A stretch of DNA of 34,114 bases, from the NCBI GenBank assembly GCA_002398515.1, contig DGZL01000050.1:1-34114 (forward strand), given 5' to 3'. Shown in pieces: positions 8,158 through 16,492 of this stretch. The notes below the pieces were generated by a model, which saw only the letters and a list, made by a program, of their open reading frames with translations, made no database searches and was not told where the DNA came from. How positions within the stretch are numbered: position 1 is the stretch's first letter; the number at the start of each line of letters is the position of its first letter. This DNA comes from Firmicutes bacterium UBA4981 (GTDB taxonomy: Bacteria; Bacillota; SHA-98; UBA4971). The position numbers and the translations under genes are program-made.

Positions 8158-9147
8158 TTAGGTATCTTGAGTATGAAAAATCGCGTCAACAAACTCTTTT
8201 GGATCAAAACCCCTGAGATCTTCAATCCCTTCGCCAATCCCGATGAGTTTCACAGGAATACCAAGACTGTCCCTGATTGCCAAGATAATGCCGCCCTTAG
8301 CAGTGCCGTCCAGCTTTGTCAGGGCAATACCTGTAACCTCTACCGCTTCCTTAAATGTCGTAGCTTGACTGAGCCCATTCTGGCCCGATGTAGCGTCAAG
8401 AGCAAGCAAGACTTCATGAGGAGCGCCGGGAACCTCCCTCTCAACAACGCGCTTAACCTTCTCAAGTTCCCTCATGAGATTCACATGAGTGTGAAGTCTT
8501 CCTGCAGTGTCCAAAATCACATAGTCGACCCCTCTTGCCTTTGCAGCTTGACAAGCATCATAGGCAACTGCAGCAGGGTCTGCGCCTTCTTCGTGGCGTA
8601 TGACTCTGGCTCCGGCCCTCTTACCCCAGATTTCCAGTTGATCTATGGCAGCAGCTCTGAAAGTGTCAGTCGCCCCCAAAATGACCTCGGCACCGTATTT
8701 CCGGAATCTATGACACAGCTTTCCCACAGTTGTAGTCTTGCCTGTCCCGTTGACTCCTACAACCATGATCACCGTAGGGCCTTCCACTGCCTTTCCAAGA
8801 GGTTCAGGAGGCCCCAAAACCGCGACTATCTGTTCCTTTAGTCTTTTTAAGACATCTTCCCCACTCAAGGCCTTTCCCTGCCCACCTTCTTTCAAGCTCC
8901 GAGAAAGCCCGGAGAGCAGTCGCATGGTGGTATTAACCCCTACATCGGCCTGCAGTAGTATAGCTTCCAGTTCATCAAAGAACTCTGCATCAAGAACAGG
9001 CCTCCTTCCAATTAATGATTGCACCTGTCCCACTATGCTCTGGCGGGTGCGTGCCAGCCTTTCAGAAAGGCCGGCCAGTAGGCCTTTAGGGTGTCCGTCC
9101 GGATCGTGATGTTGGATTGGCTTCTCCAGCCTGTCTGCTGCGTTCAT
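8158..9147 (-). CDS. ftsY: Signal recognition particle receptor FtsY
   Basis: FtsY is the membrane-associated SRP receptor GTPase. The N domain holds about the first 100 residues. The G domain shows GVNGTGKTTTVGKLCHRF, DTFRAAAIDQLEIWG, DTAGRLHTHVNLM, TKLDGTAKGG and the closing GEGIEDLRGFDPKEFVDAIF. There is no long acidic A domain, as usual in Firmicutes, but the first ~25 residues are polar and charged. The ribosome binding site (AAGGTG) is rather far from the ATG, so the exact start is uncertain. It follows smc by 23 bases. Confidence 0.96.
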   Translation of the reverse strand: MNAADRLEKPIQHHDPDGHPKGLLAGLSERLARTRQSIVGQVQSLIGRRPVLDAEFFDELEAILLQADVGVNTTMRLLSGLSRSLKEGGQGKALSGEDVLKRLKEQIVAVLGPPEPLGKAVEGPTVIMVVGVNGTGKTTTVGKLCHRFRKYGAEVILGATDTFRAAAIDQLEIWGKRAGARVIRHEEGADPAAVAYDACQAAKARGVDYVILDTAGRLHTHVNLMRELEKVKRVVEREVPGAPHEVLLALDATSGQNGLSQATTFKEAVEVTGIALTKLDGTAKGGIILAIRDSLGIPVKLIGIGEGIEDLRGFDPKEFVDAIFHTQDT

Positions 9148-9170
9148 TCGGAAAGTTCACACCTTTACTG

Positions 9171-12100
9171 TTAAGCTGTCTCTTGGCGAGGGCATGGCGC
9201 ATCCTCCAAATTGAGTGAAACCAGCCTTGACACGCCTGATTCCTCCATTGTGACTCCATAAAGCGCGTCAGCGCTCTCCATTGTGCCCTTTCTGTGTGTC
9301 ACAACGATGAACTGACCTTCTTTAGCTGACTCCCGCAGAAGATCCGCAAATCTTCCCACATTGGCCTCATCCAGCGCTGCATCGATCTCATCCAAAATAC
9401 AGCACGGACTCGGGCGAATCTTGAGAATTGCGAATACAAGGGCTATAGCGGATAAGGTCCTTTCACCTGTGGACAGAAGGGTAAGATTTTGAAGTCTCTT
9501 GCCCGGAGGCTCTGCCACAATTTCAACCCCGGGAAGGCCTGAGCCTTCAGAGTCAACCAGAATCAAGTCAGCAGTTCCGCCTCTGAAAAGCCTTGAGAAC
9601 AGCGTGTTGAATTCCCGTCTCACTGCGTTGAAGGTTTCCTTAAAGCGCCTTTCACTTTCTTTATCGTAGCGCTGGATGATTTGCCCGAGGAATTCCATGG
9701 CGTCTTCAATATCACTGAGTCCCTCTTCTAAGTATTCCTGTCTTGATTTCATAGACTCATATATCTCAATCGCACCAAGGTCAACAGCTCCTATGGTATC
9801 CATCTTGTCACGGAGTATTCGAATCTCTTCTCTTACATTATCTCGATGCTTAATGTTTTCATATTGGGCAGGCTCCACCTGTCGTCTTGCTTCTTCCGGT
9901 GTCATCCTATAGATCCGCGCAAGCTCATCCACCATATGACGAGTTCCTTCCAGAACCTCAACTCTTCGAAGACGAAGGCCGGTTCCGTCCTTCTCAAGTT
10001 CTCCGATTTCTATCTGTAGCGCCTTCACAGTTCCTTCTTTCTCACTGATACTCCGAATTGCCCCACGGCGACGGTCTCTCACAGACGCAAACGTCCCATC
10101 AAGTTCAAGCCGCATCTTCCGAAGCGTATCCAGATGAGCCTTGCTCTCTTCAAGTCGTGGACGGACCTCTGAAATGAGGTCTTTGACTCTTATCATCTCG
10201 CGGCGGGTAGCATCAACTTCAGAGGCCAGCTCAAAAATGGAAGCTTCCATGGCTAAGATTTGCCTCTTCAGATTCTCAGCCTCTTGACTTCGAGCCGCAA
10301 TTTTCACTTTAGTCGCGGTGATATCACGCATAGCCTCATCACGGGCAGAAGACAGCTCCTTTAGTCTCTGAGAAAGTTTGGCCTGGATTTCTGATAGTTC
10401 CTCGGCTGCTACAGTAAGCTCCTCATACCTTTTCTCCAACCTCGGCCCTGTGTCATCAGGGGATATACGCCTTTCCACCCTTGATTCCAACTCAGAACGA
10501 AGCATTTCCGCTCGGAGACGACTCTTATCCAGCTCCCTGCGTCTTTCAGCTTGCAGAGCCTGGAGTTTCGCATTTTCCAGTTCAATGCTTCTCCATTCTG
10601 AAGCCAAGTCATTGCATAGCTTCTCCGCGCCTCGAATTGTATCTTTTGCCTGTTCTGTCTGTTGCATTACTCGAAGGCCTTCCTCACGCAGACGCTTTTC
10701 ATCAAGTTCCAAGGCACTAAGGCGTCGTCTGGCCTCGAGCAACCTCCTCTCCGGCCTTGCCACTCTGCTGCCGCCGGAAATCGCTCCTCCCGGGTAAACG
10801 ATATCACCGTCAATTGTCACGATTTTCAGGGATCTGTTCAAGGCTCGAGCTGCCATGACGGCTACATCCAGATTGTCTGCAACCAAGATACGCCCTAGCG
10901 AAAACTCCACTGCCTTCTTGACAGACTCATCATAAGACACGAGCTCGGACGCGATACCGCGAACACCGGGCATCTTCAAAACATGACTATGCCTCGTGGG
11001 AAATCCGGAAGGGCTGATAAGGTCAAGCGGCAAGAATGTGGCTCTCCCCAGTCTACGCTCTTTCAGATATGCCACCATAGCTTTTGCATGGCTTTCTTTC
11101 TCTACAACAATGTTATAGAGGGATCGTCCTAATGCAGCTTCAACAGCATGCTCATATTCACCGGGAACTTGAATGACATCAGCAAGCGTCCCGATGACCC
11201 CGTCAAGGGCGTTACGCTGAGCTGCAGCCATAATAGCCCGAGTCCCTTCAGGGTACAACCGGCCTTTCATCGCCTGCAGCCTACAAGCTTCAAGTTCCAA
11301 CGATTTGGCATGAGTCTGCCTTTCTAGCTCCCTTTGGACTTCATAGAGCTTTCCCAGCCGGTCCCTGGCGTATTGCAGCTCTTCCTCAGCTTTCGCTATT
11401 TCCTGTGACAGCCTGTGTTTCCTCGTGTTTAGTTCTTCCAGGCGCCGAGTATCATGTTCCAGTTGCGAAGAAAGGTTATCAAGCTCTTGTTGGGCGTGTT
11501 CCAGTTGCTGCCTGTCCCTCTCGACCTGACGCTCCTCTACCTCATCCGCCATCTTCCTTCTGGCCAATTCGTTCTTGACTTCAGCCAGCTCCGAAAGGAC
11601 TTCAATAACATCTACTTTGAGGCGCTCCTCTCGCTCCCTCTCCTGGTCCAACTCTCCGGTGAGGCTCTCCTCCGAGGACTCTCCGGCCTTGAGATATTCA
11701 TTTGCATCTTCCAGCTCAGCACTGATCCCTACGAGAAGAGATCGCGTTTTCTCAAGCTCTCGCTGAGAATGAGTGAGGGCTGTCATATCCTTCTCACCCG
11801 ACGCTTCAAGGGAGACCAGCTGATCCTCTAGACTTGCCAGCCGTTCAGACGCCATTCCGACCTTACCTTCAGTTCTCTCTATCTCCGCTCCCAACTCAGT
11901 TAACTGAGTATGTATTTCTTCACGTGCATCTTCAAGTTCAGCAAGGCTCCCTTTTTCACGCAGGATCTCATCCTCCAGCATATTGTGCTGTTGCTTCATG
12001 TCACTGAGCCTGGCTTCAACGTGAGTCAGCTTGTCCAGAAGGTCATCCTTAACCCTGTCTGACTTATCGAGTTCAGTTAGGGTAAGACCTATCTCAAGCG

Positions 12101-12770
12101 TCGAAAGCTCACTACTGTAGTTCTGAAACTTGCGGGCTTCGTCTGCCCTCTTGGCCAAGGGTTCAAGTTGCCTTCCGAGTTCTGCAACAAGATCCCTCAA
12201 ACGCTCCTCGATTTTTCCAATAGCCTCAAGCCGTCTTTCCGTTTCATTACGCCGGGTCTTGTATCTTTGAATTCCTGCAGCTTCCTCAAAAAATGCTCTG
12301 CGCTGATCCGATCCTGCAGCCAGTATCGCATCAATCCTGCCTTGCTCAATGACGGAGTACCCGGACTTTCCGAGCCCTGTGTCCATGAAAAGGATGTGAA
12401 TATCTCTGAGACGGCATGGCACGCCTGATATGAGGAATTCACTTGCGCCTGACCGATAGACACGTCTCGTGACTTGAACCTCTAGAAAGTCAACGGGAAG
12501 ATAGCGATCGCTATTGTCAAATACCAACGTAACTTCGGCAAACCCCAAGGGCTTCCTGGAGCCGGAGCCGGAGAAGATTACGTCTTCCATTTTGGAACCG
12601 CGGAGAGTCTTGGCGCTTTGCTCTCCCAGGGACCACCTGATTGCATCGGCAATGTTGCTTTTTCCTGATCCGTTAGGACCTACAATTGAGGTGATACCCG
12701 GAGAAAACGCAAGTTCCGTTTTGTCCGCGAAGGATTTGAATCCGTAGGCTTCCACTCGCTTGAGGTACAA
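9171..12770 (-). CDS. smc: Chromosome segregation protein SMC
   Basis: SMC is the core of the bacterial condensin-like complex that organises and segregates the chromosome with ScpA and ScpB. Walker A GPNGSGKS lies at residues 31-38, long heptad coiled coils span roughly 170-500 and 670-1000, and the globular hinge lies near 515-670 (DGVIGTLADVI, VTIDGDIVYPGGAISGG). The head is completed by the ABC signature at 1099-1103 and Walker B CILDEIDAALDEANV near 1124. The signature reads LSTGE, not the usual LSGGE. The length (1199 aa) is normal. Translation starts at TTG with AGGGTGAT upstream. rnc, usually next to smc, is here separated from it by spoVS and a sigma factor gene. Confidence 0.97.
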   Translation of the reverse strand: MYLKRVEAYGFKSFADKTELAFSPGITSIVGPNGSGKSNIADAIRWSLGEQSAKTLRGSKMEDVIFSGSGSRKPLGFAEVTLVFDNSDRYLPVDFLEVQVTRRVYRSGASEFLISGVPCRLRDIHILFMDTGLGKSGYSVIEQGRIDAILAAGSDQRRAFFEEAAGIQRYKTRRNETERRLEAIGKIEERLRDLVAELGRQLEPLAKRADEARKFQNYSSELSTLEIGLTLTELDKSDRVKDDLLDKLTHVEARLSDMKQQHNMLEDEILREKGSLAELEDAREEIHTQLTELGAEIERTEGKVGMASERLASLEDQLVSLEASGEKDMTALTHSQRELEKTRSLLVGISAELEDANEYLKAGESSEESLTGELDQEREREERLKVDVIEVLSELAEVKNELARRKMADEVEERQVERDRQQLEHAQQELDNLSSQLEHDTRRLEELNTRKHRLSQEIAKAEEELQYARDRLGKLYEVQRELERQTHAKSLELEACRLQAMKGRLYPEGTRAIMAAAQRNALDGVIGTLADVIQVPGEYEHAVEAALGRSLYNIVVEKESHAKAMVAYLKERRLGRATFLPLDLISPSGFPTRHSHVLKMPGVRGIASELVSYDESVKKAVEFSLGRILVADNLDVAVMAARALNRSLKIVTIDGDIVYPGGAISGGSRVARPERRLLEARRRLSALELDEKRLREEGLRVMQQTEQAKDTIRGAEKLCNDLASEWRSIELENAKLQALQAERRRELDKSRLRAEMLRSELESRVERRISPDDTGPRLEKRYEELTVAAEELSEIQAKLSQRLKELSSARDEAMRDITATKVKIAARSQEAENLKRQILAMEASIFELASEVDATRREMIRVKDLISEVRPRLEESKAHLDTLRKMRLELDGTFASVRDRRRGAIRSISEKEGTVKALQIEIGELEKDGTGLRLRRVEVLEGTRHMVDELARIYRMTPEEARRQVEPAQYENIKHRDNVREEIRILRDKMDTIGAVDLGAIEIYESMKSRQEYLEEGLSDIEDAMEFLGQIIQRYDKESERRFKETFNAVRREFNTLFSRLFRGGTADLILVDSEGSGLPGVEIVAEPPGKRLQNLTLLSTGERTLSAIALVFAILKIRPSPCCILDEIDAALDEANVGRFADLLRESAKEGQFIVVTHRKGTMESADALYGVTMEESGVSRLVSLNLEDAPCPRQETA

Positions 12771-13135
12771 GCAAAATCACCCTAGTTCTAATATGGCGCC
12801 ACCTGTCCGTGCACTGCATTCTCATGGTGTCGGGCGGCTGATGACGCGTCAGGCAGCAGCATACTCCTGTTGAGCCTCATTGGAATTCGCCCTTTCCACA
12901 TGCTTGCCGAATTCGGAGGAGCGTCCTGACATTGGCACCGACAACCCGAAAAAAGAACCGGTAGGCCACAAAATTGCATAGATTTGCCGTAATCGACTAA
13001 ATGTACATTATGAATTCTTAACCAATTGTCCCAAGGTGCAATGGTATTGTATCATAGCATAAACCAAAAGAGAATGTTACAGCGCAATTACGGGCCCAAG
13101 GCATAGGTTGCGAGAGGATTAAACGGATGGGAAGA
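12771..13135 (-). promoter_or_regulatory. 365-base leader region upstream of smc
   Basis: This gap has no convincing gene. On the minus strand it carries an extended -10 element (TGCTATGAT, overlapping TACAAT) at 13044-13059, and about 30 bases nearer to smc a second candidate, TTGGGA-16-CATAAT. Either would leave a leader of roughly 230-270 bases before the smc TTG. A 63-codon open frame (12788-12979) inside it lacks a ribosome binding site. No riboswitch class is recognised. The high A+T part near 12990-13080 contrasts with the more GC-rich half next to smc. Confidence 0.5.
13044..13059 (-). promoter_or_regulatory. Extended -10 promoter element, smc operon
   Basis: The minus strand reads TGCTATGATACAATAC, containing a TG-N-TATGAT extended -10 and an overlapping TACAAT. 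The -35 is poor (GTAACA at 18 bases), as is usual for extended -10 promoters. The same 16 bases occur in the rpmB/yloU promoter at 29728-29743. It is the best candidate for smc-ftsY transcription. On the plus strand, TTGTCC-18-TATCAT could form an opposing promoter. Confidence 0.5.
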
Positions 13136-13828
13136 TTACAGGCTTACCTTGACCTTCAGATATAAATCCTCGCGCTTTCTCATCTTTCGAGGGATCTCAG
13201 GATGAGTCAGCGAACCATATTTGCGGAGGATGCGTCTTAGTTTCGCCTTAACACGAGTACGCGCGTTATCGACTACTTTGAGGTTAAATCCCATAGCACG
13301 GCTAATCTCACTTGTCGTATACCCCTGACGTAAGAGGACGGTTACAACATACTCCAAAACAGAAAGATAATCTCTTAAGACTTGCTCCACCCTCATGCCC
13401 GTCCACTTGTCCTCCACAACGGTTTCAGGATTGACAGAATCCCCGGCAAGGAAATCCAGAATCGGACGACAGCCCTCTCTATCCATAACCGAATACAAAG
13501 ACAACGCCTGGTTTAGCAGTCTGTGTTTCCCACTGCTCTGACTACGGAGGCTGTTGTAGACCTTGCGGATGATGCAGAGGTACGCGAAGGAACTGAACTT
13601 TACCCCGGGTCGTTCAACATCATACTGCCGAATAGCATCGATGAGGCCGAACAGGCCCTCTTGAGTGAGATCCTCGAATTCCAAACCGTGGATTCCTACA
13701 GCTGTGGTTTGGACAATGTGTCGTACCATAGGCAAGTACTTCCGTACCAGGTCGTCTTTGGCCGGTTCTTGTCCTTGCCTTGCTCGCCATAGCAACTCGA
13801 GATCCAGCTCCTGATTGGCAGCGGACAT
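13136..13828 (-). CDS. Sigma-H-family RNA polymerase sigma factor
   Basis: This is a sigma-70 superfamily protein of about 230 residues that most resembles sporulation sigma-H. Region 2 (about 25-95) contains LEFEDLTQEGLFGLIDAIRQYD and FSSFAYLCIIRKV, the -10 recognition and melting segment. Region 4 (about 150-205) contains the helix-turn-helix ending in KVVDNARTRVKAKLRRI, which parallels the K-SIDNALQRVKRKLEK pattern of Bacillus SigH. The C-terminal ~25 residues are highly basic. The ATG is chosen because GGGGG lies 7 bases upstream; the frame is open further upstream but without family similarity. Canonical sigH normally lies near secE-nusG, so this copy next to spoVS may be a paralogue; that is inference. 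It could direct stationary-phase or sporulation genes, perhaps including spoVS. Confidence 0.85.
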   Translation of the reverse strand: MSAANQELDLELLWRARQGQEPAKDDLVRKYLPMVRHIVQTTAVGIHGLEFEDLTQEGLFGLIDAIRQYDVERPGVKFSSFAYLCIIRKVYNSLRSQSSGKHRLLNQALSLYSVMDREGCRPILDFLAGDSVNPETVVEDKWTGMRVEQVLRDYLSVLEYVVTVLLRQGYTTSEISRAMGFNLKVVDNARTRVKAKLRRILRKYGSLTHPEIPRKMRKREDLYLKVKVSL

Positions 13829-13888
13829 GTGGAGTCCCCCTTGACCGATTTTTACCGAGTTCGCTAAATGTATACTATCGGCCAAGGG

Positions 13889-13917
13889 ATAATATTCTTC
13901 TACAATTGGACACGCAA
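13889..13917 (-). promoter_or_regulatory. Candidate sigma-A-type promoter for the sigma factor gene
   Basis: On the minus strand TTGCGT is followed after 17 bases by TATTAT. The -10 is good (5 of 6) and the -35 moderate. The predicted leader is about 55 bases. A second AT-rich -10-like run (TATACAT) lies just downstream, preceded by GAATATT, which is vaguely sigma-E-like but with a poor spacing. Confidence 0.4.
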
Positions 13918-13932
13918 CCTTTATTAGTGGCA

Positions 13933-13976
13933 CAGCCTGCTCCCGTTGAAGCGCCGGCTCCTGGGAAAACAGGCTG
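13933..13976. repeat. Inverted repeat between spoVS and the sigma factor gene
   Basis: CAGCCTG (13933-13939) and CAGGCTG (13970-13976) form a perfect 7-base-pair stem around a 30-base loop. Neither strand has a T-run after it, so it is not a typical terminator. It might partially separate spoVS and sigma transcription. Confidence 0.35.
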
Positions 13977-14062
13977 CAGGTCCAAAACCGGTCCCAAATT
14001 ATGCGAAAGCTAACAGCGACTCAGAAAACGGCTAATGTTCACGAATACTCTTTGACTTGGCA

Positions 14063-14323
14063 CTACCTGGGCTCAACGATGAATTTTATTGCAGTCCTCT
14101 CCTCCCCGTCGATTAGAATCTCAGCAAAAGCCGGAATGGCTATGAGGTCTATTCCGTTTGGCGCAACAAACCCTCGTGTAATTGCTATCGCCTTAACAGC
14201 CTGGTTCACAGCTCCGGCTCCAACTGCCTGAACTTCGGCAGACCCCCTCTCTCTGAGTACGGCAGCCAGTGCGCCCGCCACCGACTTGGGCTTGGACTGC
14301 GCTGACACCTTTAGTACCTCCAC
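14063..14323 (-). CDS. spoVS: Stage V sporulation protein S
   Basis: SpoVS is a small Alba-like fold protein that affects sporulation and septation; it is conserved in spore-formers and in Thermus and Deinococcus. The full 86-residue sequence matches the family: EVLKVSAQSKPKSVAGALAA (split here: EVLKVSAQSKPKS then VAGALAAVLRE), VQAVGAGAVNQAVKAIAI, GIDLIAIPAF and ERTAIKFIVEP. The GTG start has GGGAGGT 7 bases upstream. A sigma-H-type promoter lies just upstream, consistent with the sigma-H dependence known for spoVS in Bacillus. Its position between rnc and smc is unusual. Confidence 0.96.
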   Translation of the reverse strand: MEVLKVSAQSKPKSVAGALAAVLRERGSAEVQAVGAGAVNQAVKAIAITRGFVAPNGIDLIAIPAFAEILIDGEERTAIKFIVEPR

Positions 14324-14379
14324 GCCTTCTACCTCCCGTTCCCAGGTTTTGGACCATAAGCCGCATCTCCTATATCAGT

Positions 14380-14406
14380 ATTCAACATCATCCCAAAAGA
14401 TCCTTT
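14380..14406 (-). promoter_or_regulatory. Sigma-H-type promoter for spoVS
   Basis: On the minus strand AAAGGATCT is followed after 11 bases by GTTGAAT. This fits the Bacillus sigma-H pattern RnAGGAwWW-N11/12-RnnGAAT except for one position. The leader to the spoVS GTG would be about 50 bases. It supports spoVS being switched on separately from rnc. Confidence 0.65.
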
Positions 14407-14438
14407 GTTATGCGAAATTTCTTGCTTTTGTCAGGGGA

Positions 14439-15176
14439 TTAGTCGAATGTGACAGAGTTTAGGGCATCCTCGGCTGCAGCCTGTTCAGCCTCTTTCTTGG
14501 TTTTGCCAACCCCTCGGCCCATAGCGGTTTTCTCAGAATACACGGAAACGGTAAAAGTCTTGTCATGATCAGGGCCTTGTTCACTCACTACTCTATACTC
14601 AGGAAGCGCTTTTCCTCCTTTCTGGAAGAGTTCCTGCAAATCTGCTTTGTAGTTCCGAAAACTCGCCCCTTTCAAGCAGTCTCGAGTATCAATCGTATCA
14701 AGCTGAAGTTTATCTACAACAAAGTCTCTCGCATCATCAAGCCCTTGATCCAGGAAAACAGCGCCGATAACTGCTTCAAACGCATCTGCAAGCACAGAAG
14801 GCAACTCCCTGCCACCTGTTACTTCAAGACTGTGGCTAACCATAAGAAATCGCGACAGACCTACACGGACTGCGGCGGAAGCCAAAGATCTTTCACTGAC
14901 GACCTGCCCGACTATGGCTGAGAGTTCTCCTTCAGCCAAGACAGGGTGTTTCTCGTAGAAATACCAAGCGCAAGTTACTTTGAGAACAGCGTCTCCGAGA
15001 AACTCCAACCGTTCGTTTCCGGCGGCAGGGCCTCCGCCTTCGAAAGAACTATGGGTCATGGCCTTTTTGAGCAAGTTCTGATCATGAAAGGACACCCCGA
15101 GCAAACTCTCTAATTGATGTAGAGAGCCTCCTTTGGAAGTCTCCTTATGATTTCTTCTACCTCTTTGTCCGGCCAT
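14439..15176 (-). CDS. rnc: Ribonuclease III
   Basis: RNase III cuts double-stranded RNA, including rRNA precursors and, in Firmicutes, the signal recognition particle RNA precursor. The catalytic domain has the signature NERLEFLGDAVL near residue 53 and the second acidic patch in LADAFEAVIGAVFLDQG. The C-terminal double-stranded RNA-binding domain (about 170-243) has NYKADLQELFQK and the GKTKKEAEQAAAEDAL helix. The length (245 aa) is normal. AAGGA lies 8 bases before the ATG. It is the last gene of the fatty acid operon, 15 bases after fabF. Confidence 0.97.
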   Translation of the reverse strand: MAGQRGRRNHKETSKGGSLHQLESLLGVSFHDQNLLKKAMTHSSFEGGGPAAGNERLEFLGDAVLKVTCAWYFYEKHPVLAEGELSAIVGQVVSERSLASAAVRVGLSRFLMVSHSLEVTGGRELPSVLADAFEAVIGAVFLDQGLDDARDFVVDKLQLDTIDTRDCLKGASFRNYKADLQELFQKGGKALPEYRVVSEQGPDHDKTFTVSVYSEKTAMGRGVGKTKKEAEQAAAEDALNSVTFD

Positions 15177-15191
15177 TACACGATTCCTTGC

Positions 15192-16433
15192 TTATTCTTG
15201 AAATCTCCTGGTCACAATAACGCCGTTGTGTCCCCCGAATCCAAACGCATTACTCATCGCAACATCGATATTGGCATTCCTCGCTGTGTTAGGCACGTAA
15301 TCCAGGTCACAATCCGGGTCAGGATCTTCATAGTTTATCGTAGCCGGAACAATCCCGGTCTCATGAGCGAATATACAAGCTGTTACACCGCAAGCTCCAG
15401 CCGCGCCTAATAAATGGCCGGTCATGGACTTGGTGGAGCTCACCATCAACTCATACGCGTGGACGCCAAACACCTCTTTTATTGCCATTGTTTCACATCT
15501 GTCATTCATGGGAGTTGACGTTCCGTGAGCGTTGATGTAATCCACCTCACAGGGACTCAGTCCCGCATCATCCAGTGCTCTACGCATGGCCAAAATAGCG
15601 CCTTTACCTTCAGGATCCGGCTCGACAATGTGATGGGCGTCATCACTTGCTCCGTATCCGACAATTTCCGCATATGGGCGCACCCCTCTCGCAAGCGCAT
15701 GCTCCATTGTCTCAAGGATCAGGACGAGCGCACCTTCGCCCATAACAAACCCATCTCTTCCCTTATCAAAAGGACGACTGGCTGCATGCGGCAGGTCATT
15801 CCTCTGTGACATAGCCCTGAGAGCGCAAAATCCCCCAAAGCCGGCAGGGGAAATGCTTGCTTCAGTACCTCCTGCCAACATTGTGTCGGCGTCACATCTT
15901 TGAATGGCCCGGAAGGCCTCTCCGATGGCATGCATAGAAGCGGCGCACGCTGTTGTAACAGTGAGATTAGGCCCTCTTGCGCCTGTGAAAATGGCGATCT
16001 GTCCTGAAGCCATGTTAGGAATCATCATGGGGATGAAGAAAGGACTGATCCTTCTTGGGCCGTGGGAATGCATAAGCTTCACCTGGCCCTCGGTTACGTC
16101 GAGCCCACCGATACCACAACCCATCACAACGCCTGTTCTGTCCCGAATGTTCTCCGAAACCGCGAGGCCCGCGTCTTCCAAGGCCATTTTAGCACAGGCT
16201 ACCGAGAACTGCGCAAACCTGGCCAGCCGGTGGGCTTCCCGCTCGGACATGAAATCTTCAGCCGCAAAATCCCGAACTTCGCCTGCCATCTGAGTCCTAT
16301 AACCGTCCGGCTCAAAAGCCGACACCCGCGCTATACCATTTTTCGAGGTTCGGAGGCCTTCAAAGAAAGCCTCTTTCCCTATGCCAATGGGGGTGACCGC
16401 TCCGATGCCGGTCACCACCACCCGTGGTCTCAT
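15192..16433 (-). CDS. fabF: 3-oxoacyl-ACP synthase II
   Basis: FabF condenses malonyl-ACP with a growing acyl-ACP. The Cys-His-His triad is visible: TTACAASMHAIG (Cys), NAHGTSTPMND (His) and KSMTGHLLGAAG (Lys and His). It starts RPRVVVTGIGAVTPIG and ends with NAFGFGGHNGVIVTRR, both typical. The ATG at 16433 lies just behind GGGGTGAGG; a GTG five codons earlier is the alternative. The length (413 aa) is normal. It follows acpP by about 60 bases in the fapR-headed operon. Confidence 0.97.
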   Translation of the reverse strand: MRPRVVVTGIGAVTPIGIGKEAFFEGLRTSKNGIARVSAFEPDGYRTQMAGEVRDFAAEDFMSEREAHRLARFAQFSVACAKMALEDAGLAVSENIRDRTGVVMGCGIGGLDVTEGQVKLMHSHGPRRISPFFIPMMIPNMASGQIAIFTGARGPNLTVTTACAASMHAIGEAFRAIQRCDADTMLAGGTEASISPAGFGGFCALRAMSQRNDLPHAASRPFDKGRDGFVMGEGALVLILETMEHALARGVRPYAEIVGYGASDDAHHIVEPDPEGKGAILAMRRALDDAGLSPCEVDYINAHGTSTPMNDRCETMAIKEVFGVHAYELMVSSTKSMTGHLLGAAGACGVTACIFAHETGIVPATINYEDPDPDCDLDYVPNTARNANIDVAMSNAFGFGGHNGVIVTRRFQE

Positions 16434-16492
16434 ATCCTCACCCCACACTGTTTCGTGCGCCTTTCCTATGGTTTTGGATTGCCTATCTTCTA

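Noticed and set aside
12788..12979. 63-codon minus-strand frame in the smc leader
   Set aside because: No ribosome binding site, no recognisable similarity, and a composition not like the neighbouring genes.
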